64,000 nucleotides of DNA from JABWAM01 sp964653025 (GCA_964653025.1 CAZZBZ010000002.1:50805-114804); one strand, 5' to 3'. Shown: positions 36,901-44,362, numbered from the stretch's first letter. Numbers and translations are program-made. The notes: generated from the sequence alone by a model not told the origin.

Positions 36901-37426
36901 CATCTACGGCGTCGGGCTGTGGCGATTGCAGGCCGACGGCGTAATGGACTGGCACTACAACGAACACACCCGCGGCGAGGCCTACACCATGGAACGGAAA
37001 CAGCGGTTTGCGCCGATGGATTTCGTTTTCTCCGCCGCGGACGGTCACGCGGGCGGCCCGACCATCGGCTGGGAAGCGGCGCGGGAAGGCGCCAAAGACT
37101 ATCAACTGCTCTACACGCTTGATCGACTGATTGCCGAGGCGCGGCAAGCGGCTAACTCGGGTCTGTGCCGCAAGGCTGAGCAGGCGAGCACGGAGGTGAA
37201 TCGCTTTCTGGATAAGCTTCGGTTCGACCAACTCGATTCCACGGGTGCGCTCACGCTGGGGCGATGGGACACCGAGGAGGTGGATGATCGCGACGTCAAA
37301 CACCTGCGCGGGCAGTTCAAGATTCCCAACGGCTTCGCGATGGAAGATTACGATCGCCTGCGGAAACTGGTGTGCGAGAAGATCGTGGAATTGTCGCTTG
37401 GTCATCGCACCATGAAAGAACGATGA
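33935..37426 (+). CDS. Exported CBM9-like / GH123-like (DUF4091) glycosidase
   Basis: A 1163-residue protein beginning one base after the previous stop. A signal peptide (about 1-26) precedes a CBM9/DOMON-type carbohydrate-binding domain (about 40-230: TPPTIDGDLSDACW, LLWDDVFLYFAAEI). A long beta-rich middle follows. The C-terminal part from about 750 looks like a GH123/DUF4091 catalytic region, with the Asp-Glu pair in PYDEGY (D882, E883) and the late signature PTIGWEAAREGAKDYQLL. GH123 enzymes are beta-N-acetylgalactosaminidases using an adjacent Asp-Glu pair. Assigning that substrate here is inference. Confidence 0.7.
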   Translation: MPRMLLSVAIRAGIALLIAGFDVGAQIASLSTNSSSPVRMAYDCRRATTPPTIDGDLSDACWSGAPWALIGQSQARAKLLWDDVFLYFAAEITDATPRRVHKDRDTNVWEDDCFEIYLSPDPRSGACYELDFNSAGAIFDALRFPRLLPGWTAPSLEARTRPREGGWTIEGRVRLDEFVGANHLPPHHDGRWGMNLYCLDAPAQGGTPAEHAWNPTAAFEDTRRFGVLRFVDDEGHATDRRSAELARFLLETNRLESATPVIGPNTVVSSPALGAYPRQEKGWIAAGGFGRFTPVQAGPGTLPCWRARPNRGDDPTRVEAVVERDSVLAVLGRMAPEHVALIEQGSADGVWLSVRVGEQASRLHLRRPDWRAITLPVKRGDRVRLVVDAGPARNLTGDSVQLSALLLPPHAADPGLPDGWRAFGEPWMTRPDPMGKRAAIRVTATDHFTGARHEIPVTPGATLYRVTGQVRGELTGTTRAHVGIDYLDKDGKFIRQATTRYALQDHLRWGLHNLGGKSDWARFVAYAYDVPPEAATLSLWLGVNAWEAPDADGRAWFAEIEVEAVPRDERFLLGFPPLTWKPDKPAPSRKRGYALSCTPIAAYQLPTMPPPEAKDARALETISWPGAIEAVSFTIHAFEDLGEVRVEVSDLKAGGKATIPASRIDVRKVCYLDRKRDLMMGHEYLLSPNHLEPFEKLAVAPNQSQQCWLTIRVPADAGAGRYQGAVRVVPRRGDVKTMKLAVDVLPIRPRTRPGLLLGMYSYYMKNETPAQLRAMLEDMRAHGMTTTFHFNGGIRIPIEPDPDGRAVIRWDQPNQLRDLFDGYRDAGFTEPLLLLAPDAIFEAAKKFGGEKRFAAVYRDLFEQVRTEGATRRWPAFVVAPYDEGYPYPIADVRFERTRVCAPALRAAGIPIALHALNHPTERAFRFAREFENWTDVNLLTFCHSPVAVGPTYRGYESWAQYRDAMRNQGQRVLFYNPDTTGVHPEAMRFIYGVGLWRLQADGVMDWHYNEHTRGEAYTMERKQRFAPMDFVFSAADGHAGGPTIGWEAAREGAKDYQLLYTLDRLIAEARQAANSGLCRKAEQASTEVNRFLDKLRFDQLDSTGALTLGRWDTEEVDDRDVKHLRGQFKIPNGFAMEDYDRLRKLVCEKIVELSLGHRTMKER

Positions 37427-37490
37427 TTGCGATCTCGATGAAAGACATGGTTTAACCGGCCACCAACTGCAGGAATGAGGTGTAACGACG

Positions 37491-38954
37491 ATGTACTTTA
37501 ACGAAGGCATAAACCCAAACGAGATTGGCGACTTCGAGGTCGTCGAAAAAGACGGACAACTGCACGTCTTCTACCTGATGCTCCCCAGCCATGACGGAGT
37601 CGGGCACCTCGTCAGCGACAACGGAATCGACTGGCGACCGTTGCCGACGGCGATCCGCACAGGCGATCCCGGCGAGTTCGATAGCGACCAGATCTGGACG
37701 ATGGGCGTGTGCAAGTTTCGCGGCACGTGGTTCATGCTCTATACAGCCAACCTGAACAACGGACTTTCCCAGGTGACAGGTCTCGCGACGAGCAAGGACC
37801 TGATCCGTTGGACGAAGTACAAAAAGAACCCCGTCGCTGCGCCCGATCCTCGCTGGTACGAAGCGAAGCAGCGCGGCCGATATCGGATTGATTGGCGCGA
37901 CCCGCACATCATCGAGCGCAACGGTAAGCTGCACGCGTTCCTGTGCGCGCGGGAAAACAAGGGCTTGCTCAACCATCGCGGGTGCGCAGGCTATTTCACG
38001 AGCATCGATGGCTACCACTGGAGAGTTCAGCCGCCCGCATGCACGCCGAGGAACTGCTACGACTACGAATGTCCGTCGGTGTTCGAGTTGGATGGACGTT
38101 ACTACATGGTCGCGATCCACGGCGGACACGATCGCATGACATATCGAGTCGCGGACCGGGTCGAGGGACCTTATCGCCGCTTGCACGACGACAGTTTGCT
38201 GCCGAAGTGGAACATGTCCGTGCGCCCGTGCGTGTGGCGCGGGAACACCTACCTCTTCCACTGGAATCGCGGCACGCGCGATTGGGGTGCGCATGCGGGG
38301 CAGGGTTTCGCGTGCATCGCTAGTCCGAAATGCGTGCGTGTGGCGAAGGATGGCTCGCTCGTCGTGGAGAGCTTCGATTGGTCAGCGATTCACAAGGGGA
38401 ACACCGAAAAGATGACGGCGGTAACACCGGGCAAGGGATGGTGCGGCACGTGGCGCTGGAAAAGGGGTGCGCTGGTGGGCGAGAGTTCCACGGGCACCGG
38501 CAACTGGGTCACGCGAACCGAGTATGAGGACTTCGAGATCCGGGCTGAAGTGCAACTCGATTCAACGCGCAGCGCGTGCGAGTTCGGCCTGGTATTCCGC
38601 GCCGCCGAGACAGGCGATCAGGCGATGTATGCGCGATGTGTTCCCAGCCGCTGCAGCGTGGAACTGGTAAAACAAATCCACAACCGTAAGAACGGCCCCG
38701 AATCACTCTGGCGCGGACGCAGCGTCGTGCAGCATTTTCATTTCACGCCGAGCACAGACGGGAAATACACGCTGCGCCTGGTCGCGTTTGGCCCGATCAT
38801 TGAGTTCAACGTTAACAGCCGCCTCGTGATCTCGGATCTCTCGTTGCCTCGACGCCGGGGTCGCCTCGGCGTGTTCCTCGAGGACGGCAGAGGAGTGTTC
38901 TCAGACATCACCGTCACGCGGTTGCGCGCGCCACGCACACGGTGGGATTGGTAA
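37491..38954 (+). CDS. GH32-like five-bladed propeller protein with a C-terminal lectin-like domain
   Basis: 487 residues from ATG 37491. The propeller domain (about 1-290) carries the clan GH-J landmarks: an early Asp (EIGDFEV, D14), the RDP motif (WRDPHI, 136-138) and an EC motif (YECPSV, E193). These correspond to the nucleophile, transition-state stabiliser and acid/base of fructan-type hydrolases. The C-terminal domain (about 310-487: YEDFEIRAEVQLD, LRLVAFGPIIEFNVN) resembles a concanavalin/DUF1080 domain. GH43-type activity is the main alternative. No signal peptide is visible, unlike the genes before it. Confidence 0.7.
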   Translation: MYFNEGINPNEIGDFEVVEKDGQLHVFYLMLPSHDGVGHLVSDNGIDWRPLPTAIRTGDPGEFDSDQIWTMGVCKFRGTWFMLYTANLNNGLSQVTGLATSKDLIRWTKYKKNPVAAPDPRWYEAKQRGRYRIDWRDPHIIERNGKLHAFLCARENKGLLNHRGCAGYFTSIDGYHWRVQPPACTPRNCYDYECPSVFELDGRYYMVAIHGGHDRMTYRVADRVEGPYRRLHDDSLLPKWNMSVRPCVWRGNTYLFHWNRGTRDWGAHAGQGFACIASPKCVRVAKDGSLVVESFDWSAIHKGNTEKMTAVTPGKGWCGTWRWKRGALVGESSTGTGNWVTRTEYEDFEIRAEVQLDSTRSACEFGLVFRAAETGDQAMYARCVPSRCSVELVKQIHNRKNGPESLWRGRSVVQHFHFTPSTDGKYTLRLVAFGPIIEFNVNSRLVISDLSLPRRRGRLGVFLEDGRGVFSDITVTRLRAPRTRWDW

Positions 38955-38986
38955 ATCAGCGTCGTCCCATTGAAACGGATTCCCGC

Positions 38987-39628
38987 ATGAACCTCAGGCC
39001 CTGCTCCACCTATTCCTTGATCGTCCGCGACCCGAAGACGGGATGGCTCGGTTCCGCCGTCGCCAGCAAGTACTTGGCGGTGGGTGGGGCGGTGTCGCAT
39101 TCGCAGCCGGGCGTCGGGATCGTGCACGCGCAGTTCTGGTGCAGCCACGACGCGGCGAATCGCATCCTTGCCGCCATCGCAGCGGGAACGCCGCCGCCGG
39201 CCGCGCTCAACCAGGCGATCGCCGCCGACCCGCTGCCGCACAAACGCCAATTGCTCGTCATGGACATGCAGGGCTGCGCCGCCGTGCACACGGGGGCCGA
39301 CGCCACTCCCGAGCATCACCTGACCATGCAAACCAACCTCGTCGCCGCGGGCAACACGTTGGCGTCAAAAGACGTCGTCGAGGCGATGGTGCGTTCCATC
39401 CAGGCGACGGGGGGGCAGCCGTTGATCCTGCGCCTGATCCTCGCCCTCGAAGCCGCCGAGGCGCTGGGCGGGGACCATCGCGGCAAGCAATCCGCCGCTG
39501 TCCGCGTTCTGCAGCCGATGGATCGCCCCTGGACCGACGACGAGATCCTGGATTTTCGGGCGGACGACCACCCCAATCCCATCGCAGAATTGCGCCGGCT
39601 TTACGAACTCTCACCGAAAGGCAAATGA
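38987..39628 (+). CDS. DUF1028 family protein (Ntn-hydrolase-like)
   Basis: 213 residues from ATG 38987. The N-terminal part STYSLIVRDPKTGWLGSAVASKYLAVGGAVSHSQPGVG matches the DUF1028 family, whose members resemble Ntn hydrolases and have no firmly known reaction. A GTG at 38942 in the same frame would overlap the previous gene, but the ATG gives the normal family start. The stop overlaps the M55 peptidase start (ATGA), so the two are translationally coupled, suggesting a shared role in breaking amide or peptide bonds. Confidence 0.85.
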   Translation: MNLRPCSTYSLIVRDPKTGWLGSAVASKYLAVGGAVSHSQPGVGIVHAQFWCSHDAANRILAAIAAGTPPPAALNQAIAADPLPHKRQLLVMDMQGCAAVHTGADATPEHHLTMQTNLVAAGNTLASKDVVEAMVRSIQATGGQPLILRLILALEAAEALGGDHRGKQSAAVRVLQPMDRPWTDDEILDFRADDHPNPIAELRRLYELSPKGK

Positions 39629-40488
39629 CGATGGCCGCCGATCAAAAATCCTCGCCTCAGCAGAGGCGAGGCCTCGCCCAAAGGGCTGGGAAAATCAGAA
39701 ATCAGAAATTCTACCTCCTTACCGACCTGGAAGGACCCGCCGGCGTCTCGCTTTGGTCGCAGACACGCGAGCCGTCGAACGTGAACAAGCTGTTCGCGAT
39801 GAACCTGCTGACCGAGGAGGTCAACGCCGCGGTCGCGGGAATTCTCGACGTGCATCCGCGCGCCGAGGTGCACGTGCTGGATGGCCACGGGGCGATGGGG
39901 ATCAACGCGGGTCGATTGCATCCATGGGCAAAGCTCTGGCTCGGACAGTTTCCCGATCGTCTCGCCGGGCTCGATTCCTCGTATCGGGCGGTCTTGTTCG
40001 TCGGCCAGCACGCCATGGCAGGCACGCCCGACGCGCCGTTGTGCCACACCTATTCTTCGCGCGAGGTCGAGTCCTACCAGCTGAATGGCGAGAAGATCGG
40101 CGAGTTCGGTTGCCGGACACTGCTCGCAGCCAGCGTCGGCGTGCCGGTCATCTTCCTCAGCGGCGACGACAAGGCCGTGGCCGAGGCGAAAGCGTTTCTC
40201 CCCAGCCTCGAAACCGTCACGACCAAAACCGGCGGCGGCGTCCAGTGGGCGCTGCACTTGAGCCCCACCGAATCCAGGGCTTTGATCCGGCGCGGCGTGC
40301 GGAAAGCCGTGAAGGCCCTTGCGCGCGGTCGTTCCTCTCCTCTCCCCGAGCGGAAGGCGCCTTACGAGCTTGTGGTCACCCTGCTGCCGGGCGCCCAAGT
40401 GGAAGCCCTCGTGAAACGCGGGGGCCGCCGGGTGGGACGCAACAAGGTTGTGTTCCGCAGCAAGAGCCTGCTTGATCTGCCGATCTGA
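39625..40488 (+). CDS. M55-family zinc D-aminopeptidase-like protein (DppA type)
   Basis: 287 residues from ATG 39625, overlapping the DUF1028 stop. Zinc and catalytic residues of DppA are recognisable: TDLEG (D34, E36), DGHG (H88), GQHAMAG (H129), CHTYSS (H141, probable catalytic His) and GEFG (E160). DppA cuts D-Ala-D-Ala and similar peptides, so a role in recycling D-amino-acid peptides is plausible. The family normally starts near KFYLLTDLEG. Here about 27 extra residues precede it, encoded by a hairpin (39650-39671) and AAATCAGAAATCAGAAAT repeat sequence, suggesting a repeat inserted at the 5' end. Confidence 0.85.
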   Translation: MTMAADQKSSPQQRRGLAQRAGKIRNQKFYLLTDLEGPAGVSLWSQTREPSNVNKLFAMNLLTEEVNAAVAGILDVHPRAEVHVLDGHGAMGINAGRLHPWAKLWLGQFPDRLAGLDSSYRAVLFVGQHAMAGTPDAPLCHTYSSREVESYQLNGEKIGEFGCRTLLAASVGVPVIFLSGDDKAVAEAKAFLPSLETVTTKTGGGVQWALHLSPTESRALIRRGVRKAVKALARGRSSPLPERKAPYELVVTLLPGAQVEALVKRGGRRVGRNKVVFRSKSLLDLPI

Positions 40489-40521
40489 CAATCTCGACCA
40501 CGCGCGCGGCTTCGGGACGGG

Positions 40522-41265
40522 TCATTCGGCGCAGAACAGCTCATTCACCACGTTTTCGAGCCGCAGGATCCGCGAGAAATGCTGGGTCTGGCCCCGGGTG
40601 GCGCCCACGGGCGTGGCGGAGCGGAGGGCGACCTCGGCCCATCCCCAATCGTTGTAGACGACGTAGGCGAGGTTGAGACGTCCCACCGTGAGATCTCCCT
40701 GAAGTAAAGGATCGGGCATCACGATCGGCCCGGTATCGATCTGCCAGCGCCGTTGCTGGTGCGGGATGTTGCACACCTTGATGGGGTAATCCAGGCGGAC
40801 CTGCGTCTCGGTGCCGGGCTCGGTGTAGGTGGTCCGCCCCGTCATCACCTTGTTGCCGAGGATCGCTTCGCGGATCTCATCGTGGGTCTCGATCTTGCGC
40901 ACATTCCGCAGGCGGCGCAACGTGATCTCCAGCTTCTGCATCCGGGCGCCCTTGCCGTCCTGCGTGCTCATACTCTCGCCCAACCGGTGCGCTTCGCGAA
41001 CGTCCTGGGCGGCCGAGGCGTGGCATTTCTGCATGAGGAACTCGTCGTTGTGCGAGGCAATCATCCAAAACAACGAGGTCGGCTCGATCACCAGGCCCGC
41101 CTCGCGGTACATCCGCTCGGCCAGGCACGGGGCGGCCAGGTGAAATTCCTTCGTCGCGCCCGCCCTGGTCAGGGCACAGCTCGCCTCCAATTGCAGCCGC
41201 GGCGTGTGGACGGAGTGATCCGTTGTGAATTGCAGGAAGCTTCGGGCAAAATCAGTGGTGTTCAC
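40522..41265 (-). CDS. Hypothetical protein, opposite strand at the end of the carbohydrate run
   Basis: A 247-residue protein that I do not recognise. It has no signal peptide or membrane segment. It is rich in Arg, Glu, Thr and Leu, with a helical middle (KLEITLRRLRNVRKIETHDEIREAI, about 111-135) and a C-terminal part that looks beta-rich (DTGPIVMPDPLLQGDLTVGRLNLAYVVYNDWGWAEVAL). Two Cys (30, 47) and several His occur, but no known metal motif. Balanced amino-acid use supports a real gene. It converges on the M55 gene with a 33-bp gap and starts just before the second cassette copy. Confidence 0.55.
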   Translation of the reverse strand: MNTTDFARSFLQFTTDHSVHTPRLQLEASCALTRAGATKEFHLAAPCLAERMYREAGLVIEPTSLFWMIASHNDEFLMQKCHASAAQDVREAHRLGESMSTQDGKGARMQKLEITLRRLRNVRKIETHDEIREAILGNKVMTGRTTYTEPGTETQVRLDYPIKVCNIPHQQRRWQIDTGPIVMPDPLLQGDLTVGRLNLAYVVYNDWGWAEVALRSATPVGATRGQTQHFSRILRLENVVNELFCAE

Positions 41266-41363
41266 AGGTTGCCTATCCGTTGCTCAGACGAACATCAAAG
41301 TCGGGACGGCGTCAAGCGAAAATTCAACCGGCAACGGGCTCAGGTGTAAACGGCGCCTGAAAA

Positions 41364-41552
41364 GTGCGGCAGGGGGCGGCCGTTCTCCGGCGCGGTCTGC
41401 GGTCGGCCGAGTGGACCAAGGGGCTTCCTCCGGAACGGCTGTTGTGCGACCGCTTGCAGGTGCGCCGTCTCACGTTGCGCGCGGCACAGCCGGGTGAGTC
41501 GCTTGCGGCATGTCCTGAACCCCTGACGGGAGCTCGTTTGGTTCACAAATAG
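41364..41552 (+). pseudogene. Relic of the GntR-type regulator gene (copy 2), internally deleted in frame
   Basis: A 62-codon open frame. LRRGLRSAEWTKGLPPERLLCDRLQVRRLTLRAA corresponds to the DNA-binding region of the regulator at 21932, then jumps directly to QPGESLAACPEPLTGARLVHK, its C-terminal end. The junction at about 41486-41487 joins sequences equivalent to 22081 and 22982, removing about 900 bp. It preserves the regulator's original tail, which the intact copy has lost. It could still make a tiny helix-turn-helix peptide, but the first helix is degraded. Confidence 0.8.
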
Positions 41553-41627
41553 TACCGAGAAACCTGCATTGCTGGGTCAATGAACCTCGGGCACTGTGTC
41601 GGCCAAGGCTTACAAGGGGAGTTCAAC
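41521..41627 (+). promoter_or_regulatory. Conserved leader (copy 2)
   Basis: The counterpart of 23232-23338, same length with no gaps and roughly nine in ten bases identical. GGTTCA, TACCGAG, TGAACC and the Shine-Dalgarno region (AGGGGAG before the ATG at 41628) are all kept, although the gene it once served is gone. Confidence 0.45.
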
Positions 41628-41702
41628 ATGAAGAGAACCATCGTGGCATTCGCAGGCTTGCTCGCATTCGTTTCCCCGTCTTTCGCAGTCACCAACACCT
41701 GA
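41628..41702 (+). pseudogene. Signal-peptide remnant of the PEP-CTERM gene (copy 2)
   Basis: A 24-codon frame MKRTIVAFAGLLAFVSPSFA followed by VTNT and TGA. It matches the first residues of the protein at 23339. After CAACACCT (41693-41700) the sequence jumps to the equivalent of 25163, deleting about 1.75 kb that included the rest of the PEP-CTERM gene and most of the pseudopilin. Both parents carry CACCT at the breakpoints (23407 and 25158), suggesting a short-homology deletion. Confidence 0.8.
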
Positions 41703-43711
41703 TGCAAGCTTCTATGGATTCCGCCAGACTTACGCCAATACCCGGCATCGCGGCGGCGCCAATTTCTTGTTCTTCGACGGCCACGTCGAGTGGCTGGCCC
41801 GCAAGGACCAGCAAGGCGCTCCGTCATTCTGGAACAAGGTCGTCATCAACGGCCAGTTCTCGTCCGCGTCTCCCGCGTTCTGGTCCATTTCACCGCACCT
41901 GGTCCTTGCTCGCGGCCCTGGCGCTCGCGGCCGGTCCTCTCGCGCTTGGAACGGAGTCGGACCAGACGGTCGCGCTCAAGCCGCGCACGTATTCGACGCT
42001 GCACAGCATTGGCGTCGAATGGGACATCGAAGGCGACGCCAATCACAATGCCACCTGCCAGGTCGCGTATCGCCAGCAGGGCCGCTGGCGATGGCAGACC
42101 GCGATGCCGTTGATGCGGGTGGACTACCGCGGGTTCTCCTACGAAATACGGGCCGATCGCGCTTACAACATGCTCGCGGGGAGCGTTCTGTTTCTCAAGC
42201 CGGGCACGCGTTATCAGGTGCGTCTCACACTCTCTGATCCCGACGGCGGCGGCCAGGTGGAGCAGTTCGGGATCGCCACTCGACCGGTTCCCGCCATGCC
42301 CGCGGGGAGAAAGTTCCACGTCATGCCCGGCGACGGCGGCGGCACGGGCACGCAAGCCGATCCATTCCGAGGCCTCGCCGTCGCCATGGCGGTCGCGCGA
42401 TCGGGCGACACGTTCCTGCTGCACGCCGGAGATTATGGGCGGTTCGATCTTCACCGCGTCGGCGATGGCGGCAACGCTTACATTGTCTGGAAAGCTGCCG
42501 GCGACGGCGACGTGGTTTTCAATCACATCGATCTGCGCGTCAGCAACACCTGGCTGGACGGCCTGACTCTGAAGGGCGAACACGGCGCGGGTCTCGTTGC
42601 CAAAGACAAACCCGCCAACTGCGTGGTCACCCATTGTCGCTTTCTCGGTTTCAACTATGCCATCCAGATGTTTGAAGCGGGCGACGGCTGGCACATCGCC
42701 GACAACACCATCGTGGGCGACCGCGACCCCGCCCAGCCCGAGGGCAACGCGGTCGAGGGCGAGGGCATCGAGCTGGGCCACACCAGCCATCACACCGTTT
42801 GTTACAACACCATCACGCACACGGCCGATGGCGTGTCGTATCCCGGACGGAATTGCGACATCTTCGGCAACGACATCTTTCAAGTCACCGACGACTGTCT
42901 CGAACCCGATTTCGGTTACGCCAACAACCGGATGTGGGGCAACCGGGTGCAGTCCCGCGTGACGGGCATCAGCTTCCAGCCCATGTTCTGCGGGCCGTGG
43001 TACATCATCCGCAACCAGGTGATCGCCCACGGCCAGGTGTTCAAGATGCTCGCGTGCGATCGCTTCGTCATGGTCAACAACACCTTCCTCGGCAACGGCA
43101 TCCTGTGCAACTTCGCCTTCCGCCTGCTCTCGGCCTTCTCGCGCAACAACCTCTGGTACCACGCGGACAACCGGTACAACGTGTGGGCGGCGCATCTCTG
43201 GTCGCCCCAGGAAACGGAAGCATTTGCGCCGCAAATTAACTACGACGGCGAACGGAGCTTTGTCACCAATCGTTTGACTGATCTCGACTACGACGCCTTC
43301 GGCATGAAACCCAATCCGCCCGACCAGTTCCTCGGCACGGTGTTCAGCTGGTACAATCCCGCGAGCCGCAAACAGGAAAATCTCGGCAACGTGGCCGGGC
43401 TGACAAGACTCCTCGGCGTCGAAACCCACGGCATGGACATCGACGCGGCGGTGTTCGCCAACTTCACCATTCCCGATGACCTCAGCGATCCGTATCCGGA
43501 AGGCAAGCCCGTGACATTCCTGCTTTGTCCTGACGGCAAGCTCACGGACGCCGGCGCGATCGTGCCGAACCTGCACGACGGCATGTTCAGCGGCAAAGCG
43601 CCCGACATCGGCGCGAATGAAGTCGGCTACCCGTTGCCGCACTACGGCGTGCGCAGCTCGGGGGACATGGCCGGGCACGACCTATACTGGGTGCTGCCCC
43701 GCGAGCGTTGA
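41702..43711 (+). CDS. Exported right-handed beta-helix protein with an aberrant fused N-terminus
   Basis: 669 codons from ATG 41702. The first 53 or so codons (41702-41860) are the tail of the pseudopilin gene read in the wrong frame, so they are not a real domain. The true protein starts near codon 56: a signal peptide (TWSLLAALALAAGPLALG, about 68-85) without a clear start codon of its own, then a beta-rich domain. The beta-helix begins at FHVMPGDGGGTGTQADPFRGLAVAM (about 200), with many Asn-rich turns (NNTFLGNG, SRNNLWYHADNRYN). A pectate-lyase-like or epimerase role is possible. Whether it is still exported is doubtful. The pseudopilin tail itself (FLFFDGHVEWL) is readable in another frame but has lost its stop. 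Confidence 0.65.
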   Translation: MQASMDSARLTPIPGIAAAPISCSSTATSSGWPARTSKALRHSGTRSSSTASSRPRLPRSGPFHRTWSLLAALALAAGPLALGTESDQTVALKPRTYSTLHSIGVEWDIEGDANHNATCQVAYRQQGRWRWQTAMPLMRVDYRGFSYEIRADRAYNMLAGSVLFLKPGTRYQVRLTLSDPDGGGQVEQFGIATRPVPAMPAGRKFHVMPGDGGGTGTQADPFRGLAVAMAVARSGDTFLLHAGDYGRFDLHRVGDGGNAYIVWKAAGDGDVVFNHIDLRVSNTWLDGLTLKGEHGAGLVAKDKPANCVVTHCRFLGFNYAIQMFEAGDGWHIADNTIVGDRDPAQPEGNAVEGEGIELGHTSHHTVCYNTITHTADGVSYPGRNCDIFGNDIFQVTDDCLEPDFGYANNRMWGNRVQSRVTGISFQPMFCGPWYIIRNQVIAHGQVFKMLACDRFVMVNNTFLGNGILCNFAFRLLSAFSRNNLWYHADNRYNVWAAHLWSPQETEAFAPQINYDGERSFVTNRLTDLDYDAFGMKPNPPDQFLGTVFSWYNPASRKQENLGNVAGLTRLLGVETHGMDIDAAVFANFTIPDDLSDPYPEGKPVTFLLCPDGKLTDAGAIVPNLHDGMFSGKAPDIGANEVGYPLPHYGVRSSGDMAGHDLYWVLPRER

Positions 43712-43722
43712 CGAGCGACGCC

Positions 43723-44015
43723 ATGATCCGTCTCGCCAATATTCATTTTCACGCCGAGTGTGACGGTTCGACCGGCGCGCTGACCGGCTTGTCCACGCCG
43801 GGGATGACCACGCCGCTCATCGAAGCGTCCTTTGTGCGTTACGTGTGCGACGGCATGGCCTGCGTCGAAGCTCCCGTCAACGCCGGCGAGCACGCCCTAT
43901 AAGTTGTCTCGTTGGAACAGACGACGGATCGCATCCGCACCATCCTTCGTGGGCCCCAGGCGGAGATTGAACGATGCTACCGCTGCGCGCCCGACAATCC
44001 ACTGCTGCACATTTC
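43723..44015 (+). pseudogene. Truncated copy of the split hydrolase gene (copy 2)
   Basis: 293 bases matching 25698-25990 with a single difference seen (TTT to TGT, Phe to Cys at codon 13). It contains the same 59-codon fragment, the same TAA (43900-43902) and the next 38 codons ending CAPDNPLLHIS. After that, similarity to the hydrolase stops and unrelated sequence follows, so the remaining 2 kb of the gene is absent. Confidence 0.85.
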
Positions 44016-44362
44016 TCACCGATTCCGCGCGGGGCAAGATCCTGGCCGGGAACTTCCTGAACTTGCTCCCGGCTCCACTCCGCCCGATATTGTGAACCGC
44101 ATGGGAACGGCTTGGCTGCTGGACGCCGCGGCCGACGCGGGGCAGGCGCCGGTCCGGAAGACGGCGGCCAAGATGGCCGCCCTACAACCAAAGCGGCGGC
44201 CAACATGGCTGCCTCACATTCTGCCTGTAGATGGCGATTTCTCGCCGCCGTTCTTTTCCGGATTGGCGGCCAGCCCCGAATTCGTTCGGGGCCGCAGACG
44301 GGATGGCCGCCCTACAGTTCAGAAGATCATCCCAACCAATCCCTTATGGACAAGGCCTCCGC
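44016..44362. repeat. Intergenic region with repeat pieces at the edge of the carbohydrate locus
   Basis: The first 80 bases after the duplicated block match nothing I recognise. From 44150 several pieces recur: AAGATGGCCGCCCTACA, GCGGCGGCCAACATGGCTGCC, TGTAGATGGCG, and GGGATGGCCGCCCTACAG near 44310. They are partly palindromic and resemble the GTAG/CTAC hairpin repeats elsewhere. The C39-rich frames across this stretch are not convincing genes. Confidence 0.5.

Noticed and set aside
34103..37510. A minus-strand open frame of more than 1100 codons opposite the CBM9/GH123-like gene
   Set aside because: It is an antisense shadow caused by high GC at third positions. Its product is rich in Arg, Val, His and Glu with no domain, while the plus strand has clear domains and coupled neighbours.
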